Translations under genes and position numbers: made by a program
The notes under the pieces: model-generated
Told to the model about the DNA's origin: nothing
Seen by the model: the letters and a program-made list of their open reading frames with translations, nothing else
Databases searched by the model: none
Assembly (NCBI GenBank): GCA_964542765.1
Contig: CAZIVO010000105.1
Coordinates: forward strand, 1 to 12,555
Reading direction: 5' to 3'
DNA: 12,555 nt
Source: CAZIVO01 sp964542765
GTDB taxonomy: Bacteria > Planctomycetota > UBA1135 > UBA2386
Shown: piece by piece, positions 7,105 through 12,555 of the stretch
How positions within the stretch are numbered: position 1 is the stretch's first letter
Layout: each line of letters starts with the position of its first letter

Positions 7105-8700
7105 ATGAGCGATCGTGCTGGACCGCTGGGAAGTGCTGAGTTCGAGCAATACTTGATGTGGCGGCGCATCCTCGATGACCCTTTGGTCGAACTCGACATG
7201 AGTTTGTCGGGGTTGGTCGAGGAAGACGTTTCGGCTCAGGCCGGCCCCTTGTCGGCGGCTCTGGCGGCCATGGAGGCCCTCGAAGGGGGAGCGCTGGCCA
7301 ATGCCGATGAGGGGCGAATGGTCGGGCATTACTGGCTTCGCGCACCGGCGCGGGCGCCGAATGAAGAAATTGCCGACGAGATTGCTGCAACGATCGAGCG
7401 AATAGAGAACTTTGCGCGGTCGATCCATGCCGGTTCGATCGCTCCGCCTGAGGGCGGAGTGTTTCGAAAGGTTGTGGTCATCGGCGTTGGTGGTTCGGCG
7501 CTGGGTCCGATGCTTGTTGCCGATGCGATGGCACAAAGCAGCGATCCGATGATCGTTCAGGTCATGGATAACACGGACCCAGATGGGATTGACCGGTTAC
7601 TGGCGGGAGTAGCTCCCTTGCAAGATTGCTTGTTCATCATCACCAGCAAGTCCGGAGGCACTCCCGAGACTCGCAATGGGATGTTGGAGGTAGAGAGCGC
7701 GTGTCGTGAACAGGGGCTGGATTTTGCGTCACGGGCGATTGCCGTGACCGTGCCGACGAGCGCTCTTGGTAGCAAGGCGAGGGAAGAGGATTGGCTTGCG
7801 GTTTTTCCGATGTGGGATTGGGTAGGTGGCCGCACCAGCGTGTTTTCAGCGGTTGGCCTCCTGCCTGCCGCTCTGCAAGGAGTTGATATCCGTGGTTTCC
7901 TCGGTGGTGCTGCAGCGATGGATGAATGGACCAGGGTGTCCGAGTGCCAAGAGAATCCCGGGGCGCTTCTGGCACTCATGTGGTGGAAGGAAGGCCAGGG
8001 GCGTGGTGAGCGTGATCTGGTCGTGTTGCCTTACAAGGATCGGCTGATCCTTCTTTCTCGCTACCTTCAGCAACTGGTCATGGAGTCGCTTGGCAAGCGA
8101 CTCGACCGCCAAGGGAATGTGGTGGGGCAGGGGTTGACTGTTTACGGGAACAAGGGGTCCACAGACCAGCATGCTCTTGTTCAACAACTGCGTGATGGGC
8201 GGCATAGCTTTTTCGCGCACTTCGTGCGGGTCCTCGAAGACAGATCCGGGCCTTCTACCGAGGTAGTGCCGACTGCGACGTCCGGAGATTTTCTCGATGG
8301 TTTTCTGCAGGGCACTCGCCGGGCCCTGTTCGAGGAGGGGCGCCATTGTGTGACCATCACCGTGGACCGCGTGGATGCTCGCTCGCTGGGGGCCTTGATT
8401 GCCCTGTTCGAGCGTTCGGTTGGGATCTATGCGGAGTTGATCGATGTCAACGCTTACCACCAGCCAGGGGTCGAAGCGGGCAAGGAAGCCGCTGCATCTG
8501 TCCTTGAGTTGCAGGAGCGCCTGCTGGGCGCATTATCGGTCGAGGGCAAAACCTGCGTCGAGCTGGCAGTCGAGCTAGGGGCCGATCCTTGCGATGTCTG
8601 GCCGATCTTGCAGCATCTGGCCCTGAATCGGCCGGAAGTTAGGTGTCCGGGACCGCTGGAACCAGGAACTGCACTTTTTGCCCTTCGGGGGGGCGATTGA
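7105..8700 (+). CDS. pgi: Glucose-6-phosphate isomerase with C-terminal winged-helix-like tail
   Basis: Cytoplasmic enzyme interconverting glucose 6-phosphate and fructose 6-phosphate in glycolysis and gluconeogenesis. From the ATG at 7105 the protein has 531 residues. Family motifs in order are GVGGSALGP, the phosphate-binding TSKSGGTPET, WVGGRTSVFSAVG, LQQLVMESLGK with catalytic Glu327, GNKGSTDQHALVQQL with His356, and HQPGVEAGK with Lys460. Residues of about 475-531 (ELAVELG..CDVWPILQHLALN) look like a small winged-helix tail, which I recall from cyanobacterial and PVC-type isomerases of similar length. The start is uncertain. ATG at 7096 is possible (534 residues), and the frame stays open to a TTG at 6985, but that extension does not look like isomerase and its GGAGG is only 1 base from the TTG. 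No strong ribosome-binding site precedes 7105. guaB follows after 87 bases. Confidence 0.93.
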   Translation: MSDRAGPLGSAEFEQYLMWRRILDDPLVELDMSLSGLVEEDVSAQAGPLSAALAAMEALEGGALANADEGRMVGHYWLRAPARAPNEEIADEIAATIERIENFARSIHAGSIAPPEGGVFRKVVVIGVGGSALGPMLVADAMAQSSDPMIVQVMDNTDPDGIDRLLAGVAPLQDCLFIITSKSGGTPETRNGMLEVESACREQGLDFASRAIAVTVPTSALGSKAREEDWLAVFPMWDWVGGRTSVFSAVGLLPAALQGVDIRGFLGGAAAMDEWTRVSECQENPGALLALMWWKEGQGRGERDLVVLPYKDRLILLSRYLQQLVMESLGKRLDRQGNVVGQGLTVYGNKGSTDQHALVQQLRDGRHSFFAHFVRVLEDRSGPSTEVVPTATSGDFLDGFLQGTRRALFEEGRHCVTITVDRVDARSLGALIALFERSVGIYAELIDVNAYHQPGVEAGKEAAASVLELQERLLGALSVEGKTCVELAVELGADPCDVWPILQHLALNRPEVRCPGPLEPGTALFALRGGD

Positions 8701-8730
8701 GGGGTGCTGCACAGGGGTGTGGGAATCCGC

Positions 8731-8759
8731 TTGGGGTCGAGCCCCATCGGCTGTATTAA
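8731..8759 (+). promoter_or_regulatory. Candidate guaBA promoter with an inverted repeat in its spacer
   Basis: TTGGGG (8731-8736) and TATTAA (8754-8759) are separated by 17 bases, giving a weak sigma-70-like pair about 28 bases before the guaB TTG start. An inverted repeat, TGGGG-TCGAG-CCCCA (8732-8746), overlaps the -35 and the spacer. It could be an operator or merely chance in GC-rich DNA. No run of T follows it, so it is not a convincing terminator for the isomerase gene. guaBA could equally be read through from upstream. Confidence 0.3.
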
Positions 8760-8775
8760 TCATTGGCTTTCTTAC

Positions 8776-8780
8776 AGGAG
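8776..8780 (+). promoter_or_regulatory. Ribosome-binding site that fixes the guaB TTG start
   Basis: AGGAG sits 7 bases before TTG at 8788. The next codons read DRIVGEGLTYDD, the usual start of IMP dehydrogenase. This decides for 8788 over the in-frame ATG (8791 minus 87) at 8704, whose extra 28 residues resemble no IMP dehydrogenase sequence. Confidence 0.8.
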
Positions 8781-8787
8781 AGCCCTC

Positions 8788-10248
8788 TTGGACAGAATCG
8801 TCGGTGAAGGACTGACCTACGACGACCTGCTGCTGCTGCCGCAACGCGCATCCGCTCTGCCCCGGGATGTTTCCACAGAATCGAGATTCTGTCGTGGCTT
8901 GAAGCTGGAGATTCCGATCAGCAGCGCCGCGATGGATACGGTGACGGAGTCGGCCATGGCGGTGGCCTTGGCTCGGCAAGGTGGGATAGGGATCATTCAC
9001 AAGAATATCTCCATCGACAGGCAGGTGCGGGAGGTTGATTCCGTCAAGAGGTCGGCGAATGGTGTGATCATCGATCCTGTATCCTTGCGTCCGGATGCCA
9101 CGGTGGGGGATGCCAAGGATCTGATGAGTGCCAATCGCATCAGCGGCTTACCAGTCGTTGATGATGGGATGCGAGTGCTCGGGATCTTGACCAACCGAGA
9201 TTTACGTTTTGTCGAGAGCCGTAACTCGCTGGTGAGTGAGGTCATGACAAGTGAGAACTTGGTGGTGGCGCCCCCTGATACGACGCTCGATCAAGCGCGA
9301 GAGGTTCTACAGCGTAAGAAGATCGAAAAGCTCTTGCTGGTGGATGATGCCGGTCGTTTGGCTGGTCTCATCACCATCAAGGACATCAACATGCTCGAGG
9401 AGTTCCCGTCTGGCGCACGTGATGGGCGAGGCCGCTTGCTCGTTGGTGCTGCGGTCGGAGTCAAAGATCTCGAACGGGTTGCTGGCCTGGTTGCGGCGGG
9501 CTGCGATGTGGTGGTTGTAGATACCGCGCATGGCCATTCCGAGAATGTCATCAACACGGTCGAGGCCATCAAGAAGGAGTTCGATGTGCCGGTTGTTGCC
9601 GGAAATGTGGCCACTGCAGAAGGAGCGAGAGCGCTCATCGATGCAGGTGCCGATGGCATCAAGGTGGGCATCGGACCGGGCAGTATCTGCACGACTCGCG
9701 TTGTGACGGGCGTCGGCGTCCCACAGATGACAGCGGTCATGCAGTGCGCGACCGAGGCTGCCAAGGATGATGTTCCCATCATTGCTGATGGTGGTCTTCG
9801 TTCTTCGGGCGACATCGTCAAGGCCCTGGCGGGAGGGGCTTCATGCGTGATGCTCGGAGGTATGCTCGCAGGCCTCGATGAGTCACCCGGGGAGACGATT
9901 CTCTATCGTGGTCGAACCTTCAAATCGGTCAGAGGCATGGGCTCACTCGGTGCCATGGAGGCCGGTAGTGCCGATAGATATGGACAGGGTGAGGTGAAAG
10001 AGCGAATGAAATTCGTGCCGGAAGGCATCGAAGGGATGGTTCCTACCAAGGGGCATCTCGCGGATTATGTGTATCAACTCGTTGGCGGTATCCGTTCCGG
10101 CATGGGGTATTGCGGAGCGCTTACCGTGGTTGAGTTGGCCGAGAAGGCTCGTTTTGTTCGGGTGAGTTCAGCCGGGTTACATGAATCTCATCCGCACGAT
10201 GTCGAAGTCACGAAGGAAGCACCCAACTACAGTAGGGAGGGGCGGTGA
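8788..10248 (+). CDS. guaB: IMP dehydrogenase
   Basis: Oxidises IMP to XMP with NAD+, the committed step of guanine-nucleotide synthesis in the cytoplasm. From the TTG start the protein has 486 residues, within a few of the E. coli enzyme. The TIM barrel is split by a pair of CBS domains (about 95-203, from VIIDPVSLRPDATVGDA to LITIKDI), which usually bind regulatory purine nucleotides. The active-site loop GIGPGSICTTR carries Cys301, the residue that forms the thio-imidate intermediate. The mobile flap ADRYGQG carries Arg397-Tyr398. Also present are the family segments LTYDDLLLLP, SAAMDTVTE and VVVDTAHGHS. The gene ends in a 4-base overlap with guaA, so the two are an operon and probably translationally coupled. 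No frameshift or missing catalytic residue is seen. Confidence 0.97.
   Translation: MDRIVGEGLTYDDLLLLPQRASALPRDVSTESRFCRGLKLEIPISSAAMDTVTESAMAVALARQGGIGIIHKNISIDRQVREVDSVKRSANGVIIDPVSLRPDATVGDAKDLMSANRISGLPVVDDGMRVLGILTNRDLRFVESRNSLVSEVMTSENLVVAPPDTTLDQAREVLQRKKIEKLLLVDDAGRLAGLITIKDINMLEEFPSGARDGRGRLLVGAAVGVKDLERVAGLVAAGCDVVVVDTAHGHSENVINTVEAIKKEFDVPVVAGNVATAEGARALIDAGADGIKVGIGPGSICTTRVVTGVGVPQMTAVMQCATEAAKDDVPIIADGGLRSSGDIVKALAGGASCVMLGGMLAGLDESPGETILYRGRTFKSVRGMGSLGAMEAGSADRYGQGEVKERMKFVPEGIEGMVPTKGHLADYVYQLVGGIRSGMGYCGALTVVELAEKARFVRVSSAGLHESHPHDVEVTKEAPNYSREGR
10235..10240 (+). promoter_or_regulatory. Ribosome-binding site of guaA inside the end of guaB
   Basis: GGGAGG lies 4 bases before the GTG start at 10245, within an AGGGAGGGG stretch in the last codons of guaB. 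The GTG and the guaB stop TGA share bases (GTGA), the usual arrangement for reinitiation by terminating ribosomes. Confidence 0.65.
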
Positions 10249-11804
10249 GCGCTGGCGCGGGCGGTGTTCTGATCGTTGACTTCGGAGCGCAATACTGCCA
10301 GTTGATTGCGCGGAGAGTGCGGGAACTCGGTGTGTATTCGAGGATCACCGTGCCGGCCCGAGCACTGTTCACGTTCGAGAAGATGATGCCGGGCGCGGTC
10401 ATCCTCTCGGGAGGACCCAACTCGGTATATGCCGAGGATGCTCCTGAACTGAGTGGCGAGATCCTGGAGAAGGGAGTGCCGGTACTCGGGATCTGCTACG
10501 GCCTTCAGTGGTTGACCCAGAAGCTCGGTGGGAATGTTGTGCCCGCAGAAACCGGCCATGAATACGGTCGCACCGAGATGAAGATTCTCCAGGCCGAAGG
10601 GCTTCTCGAAGGCGTTGATGATGCTGGAACGGTCTGGATGTCACATGGTGACAAGGTGGACCGACTCCCCGATGGTTTTGAACCGATGGCCGCGAGTGAC
10701 CCCTGCCCGGTGGCGGTCGCTGGCGATGATAGCCGAGGCTTCTACGGCTTGCAGTTTCACCCAGAGGTTAGCCATACGCAAGGTGGCTCACGTATCCTGA
10801 AGAACTTTGTCGTCGGCATCGCTAAATGCCCAGCAGACTGGGATCCTGGGAGTATTGCCGAATCCAAGATCGCCGCTGTCACCGAGCAGGTGGGCTCGGA
10901 TGGCGAGGTTGTTCTGGGCTTGTCGGGTGGCGTCGATTCTTCGGTTGCGGCGGTCTTGGTTCACCGTGCTATCGGCGATCGCCTGCACTGTGTGTTCGTC
11001 GATAACGGACTTCTTCGCAAGGACGAACGCGAAGGCGTGGAGAAGCTGTTTTGCGAGGACTACCAGATGGATCTCAAGGTTGTCGATGCTGGCCATCGCT
11101 TCCTGGAGGAACTCCGGGGCGTCAGTGATCCGGAGGCCAAGCGTAAGATCATCGGCCGCGTCTTCGTGGATGTGTTCAAGGAGGAAGCCGCACGTCTTCC
11201 CAAGGCACGGTTTCTTGGTCAGGGGACCCTGTATCCGGATGTGATCGAATCCGTGGCCGCACATGGTGGCGCCACGGCGACGATCAAGAGCCATCACAAT
11301 GTTGGCGGTCTTCCTGAGGATTTGAATCTGGAACTGGTCGAACCACTCCGCGACCTCTTCAAGGATGAGGTTCGTGCGCTTGGGCGGGAGCTCGGTTTGC
11401 CCGCTTCGCTAGTGGACAGGCAGCCTTTCCCTGGCCCCGGGCTGGCTGTTCGTTGCCTTGGCGACATCACTCCGGAGAAACTGGCTTCCTTGCGTGAGGC
11501 TGNNNNNNNNNNGATCGTGCGTGAGGAAATAGAGAGCAGGGATCTCCATGAAAACCTGTGGCAGTATTTTGCGGTTCTCTTGCCTGTGCAATCCGTGGGC
11601 GTGATGGGTGACGCACGAACTTACGAGGATGCTTGTGCCGTCCGTGTGGTTTCGAGCCAGGATGCGATGACTGCAGACTGGGAGTATCTCCCGGCCGATG
11701 TCCTGCGCCGGATCTCGAATCGCATCATCAACGAGGTGCGCGGTATCAACCGCGTCACCTTGGACATCTCCAGCAAGCCGCCGGCCACGATCGAGTGGGA
11801 GTAG
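10245..11804 (+). CDS. guaA: GMP synthase (glutamine-hydrolysing)
   Basis: Converts XMP to GMP using ATP and the amide nitrogen of glutamine, directly after guaB in the pathway. The N-terminal class I glutamine amidotransferase (about 7-195) has the triad Cys84 (GICYGLQ), His172 and Glu174 (FHPEVSHT). The ATP-pyrophosphatase domain follows with the PP-loop SGGVDSS (227-233). The C-terminal dimerisation domain ends in the near-invariant NEVRGINRVTLDISSKPPATIEWE region (quoted in part: KPPATIEWE). Length is 519 residues as written, including four unknowns at a 10-N gap. Alignment to E. coli GuaA suggests only two residues (Asp-Ala) belong there, so the true protein is probably 517. The GTG start overlaps the guaB stop. 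The gene ends 12 bases before the convergent permease gene. Confidence 0.96.
   Translation: MSAGAGGVLIVDFGAQYCQLIARRVRELGVYSRITVPARALFTFEKMMPGAVILSGGPNSVYAEDAPELSGEILEKGVPVLGICYGLQWLTQKLGGNVVPAETGHEYGRTEMKILQAEGLLEGVDDAGTVWMSHGDKVDRLPDGFEPMAASDPCPVAVAGDDSRGFYGLQFHPEVSHTQGGSRILKNFVVGIAKCPADWDPGSIAESKIAAVTEQVGSDGEVVLGLSGGVDSSVAAVLVHRAIGDRLHCVFVDNGLLRKDEREGVEKLFCEDYQMDLKVVDAGHRFLEELRGVSDPEAKRKIIGRVFVDVFKEEAARLPKARFLGQGTLYPDVIESVAAHGGATATIKSHHNVGGLPEDLNLELVEPLRDLFKDEVRALGRELGLPASLVDRQPFPGPGLAVRCLGDITPEKLASLREAXXXXIVREEIESRDLHENLWQYFAVLLPVQSVGVMGDARTYEDACAVRVVSSQDAMTADWEYLPADVLRRISNRIINEVRGINRVTLDISSKPPATIEWE
11503..11512. other. Assembly gap of 10 N inside guaA
   Basis: Ten N bases fall between LREA and IVREEI in the C-terminal domain. 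In E. coli GuaA the matching segment has Asp-Ala between the two flanks. The flanking bases (g before, g after) fit GAT GCG if four bases are missing, and replacing ten N by four bases keeps the frame. The run is therefore probably a fixed scaffolding placeholder, not an insertion. Confidence 0.97.
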
Positions 11805-11816
11805 CCGCAGAGGGAG

Positions 11817-12555
11817 CTAGGACCGCGGCGGGAGAGCTCCTACGGGGGCGCGTAACCAGCGCAACACCTCGCGGACCTTGGGAGGTTTTCCGGTCATCAG
11901 GATGCCGATGCGGAAGATCTTCGCAGCGCCCCAGAAGGCGATTGCGGTGGAGACGATGATGATGGCAGTGGTGACGAAGTACTCCCAGATCTCGGGCGGC
12001 CCACCGGCACGGTTCATCATCAAGAACGGCGTGAAGGGCGGGATGTAGGTCAGCACTCGGGCCAGGGTGCCGTTGGGGTCATTGACCACCGGGATCATGG
12101 TCAGCAAAGGGATGATGAGCAGCACGATCACGGGTTGCATCAGATTCTGAGCTTCCTTGAGGCTGTTGCAGACCGAGCCGAAGCCTACCAGGATAGCGGC
12201 ATAGAACAGATATCCGCCGAGGAAGTAGCCGATGAAGGAAATCAGGTAGAGTGGGTCGCTGATGATTTCTAACAGACCCAGTTCGGAGATCGGGAGATTG
12301 GTGAAGTACGGCGTGACTTGCAGGGCGATGATGGCGAAGGCGACCCAAGAGCCGACGATAGTGAGGCCGGTGGCACCGATTCCGATGATCTTGCCTGTCA
12401 TGAGTTGCAGGGGCGATACCGAGGACAGCAACACCTCGATGATGCGGTTGGACTTCTCCTCGATGGAATTGGTCAGCAACATCTGAGCAGCCGTGAATAC
12501 GGCGATCCAGAGGAGGTAGACGAAGGCGATTGGCGCGAACTGGGAGATGGTCTCC
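11817..12555 (-). CDS. ABC-2 family transporter permease, NatB-like (5' end cut by the window edge)
   Basis: The frame is open from the right edge to the TAG at 11819-11817, giving 245 C-terminal residues. The hallmark is the cytoplasmic segment SIEEKSNRIIEVLLSS followed by SPLQLMTGKIIG, typical of NatB/YhaP-type ABC-2 permeases that pair with a separate ATPase. About five to six membrane segments are visible: FAPIAFVYLLWIAVFTAAQ, IIGIGATGLTIVGSWVAFA, SFIGYFLGGYLFYAAILVG, VIVLLIIPLLTMIPVV, a proline-rich hydrophobic stretch LTYIPPFTPFLMM, and FVTTAIIIVSTAIAFWG. The missing N-terminus should carry one more helix and a large extracytoplasmic domain. Substrate is unknown. Sodium export is known only for the B. 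subtilis namesake. The partner ATPase gene is expected just upstream, outside the window. It converges on guaA. Confidence 0.9.
   Translation of the reverse strand, partial: ETISQFAPIAFVYLLWIAVFTAAQMLLTNSIEEKSNRIIEVLLSSVSPLQLMTGKIIGIGATGLTIVGSWVAFAIIALQVTPYFTNLPISELGLLEIISDPLYLISFIGYFLGGYLFYAAILVGFGSVCNSLKEAQNLMQPVIVLLIIPLLTMIPVVNDPNGTLARVLTYIPPFTPFLMMNRAGGPPEIWEYFVTTAIIIVSTAIAFWGAAKIFRIGILMTGKPPKVREVLRWLRAPVGALPPRS

Noticed and set aside
8704..8787. N-terminal extension of guaB from the ATG at 8704
   Set aside because: AGGAG at proper spacing before TTG 8788 and the conserved protein start mark 8788 as the real start.
9291..9821. 176-residue Ser/Thr/Pro-rich open frame opposite guaB
   Set aside because: Typical antisense shadow of a GC-rich gene. 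guaB is certain here.
11813..11840. Inverted repeat GGAGCT and AGCTCC after guaA
   Set aside because: Six-bp arms with a 16-base loop and no T run, inside the coding end of the permease gene. Not convincing as a terminator.

Overview
This is a moderately GC-rich bacterial chromosomal fragment from a draft, probably metagenome-derived, scaffold. It carries two runs of N (100 bases at 5437-5536 and 10 bases at 11503-11512), and both lie inside otherwise intact genes. No rRNA, tRNA, CRISPR array, insertion sequence or phage gene is visible. Coding density is very high, and the longest stretch without a gene is about 176 bases. The gene set includes a secreted TPR protein with a C-terminal thioredoxin-like domain, a small secreted sialidase-fold protein, and a glucose-6-phosphate isomerase of the type with a C-terminal winged-helix tail. 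These recall the Planctomycetota/Verrucomicrobiota (PVC) group. That placement is an inference from family resemblance, not a demonstrated assignment.

Layout from left to right. (1) 1-3348, plus strand: a very large peptidase, cut by the left edge. It joins a DPP5-like S9 serine peptidase (beta-propeller plus alpha/beta-hydrolase) in one reading frame to an essentially complete M49 zinc dipeptidyl peptidase (DPP III). (2) 6928-3366, minus strand: a probable two-gene unit. The first gene is an exported TPR protein with a DKEKS minisatellite linker and a CxxC thioredoxin-like domain. The second is an exported six-bladed-propeller, sialidase-like protein. (3) 7105-11804, plus strand: glucose-6-phosphate isomerase, then guaB (IMP dehydrogenase, TTG start) and guaA (GMP synthase, GTG start overlapping the guaB stop by 4 bases). 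Together guaB and guaA convert IMP to GMP. (4) 12555-11817, minus strand: the C-terminal part of a NatB-type ABC-2 transporter permease, cut by the right edge.

The left and middle genes suggest a cell-envelope programme for handling extracellular peptides or glycans. The right half is ordinary housekeeping metabolism. The most notable item is the DPP5-DPP III fusion, which puts two mechanistically unrelated dipeptide-releasing active sites on one chain. The second is the TPR/DKEKS-repeat/thioredoxin protein, whose 15-bp repeat array broke the assembly. For both gaps the flanking sequence constrains the true length.
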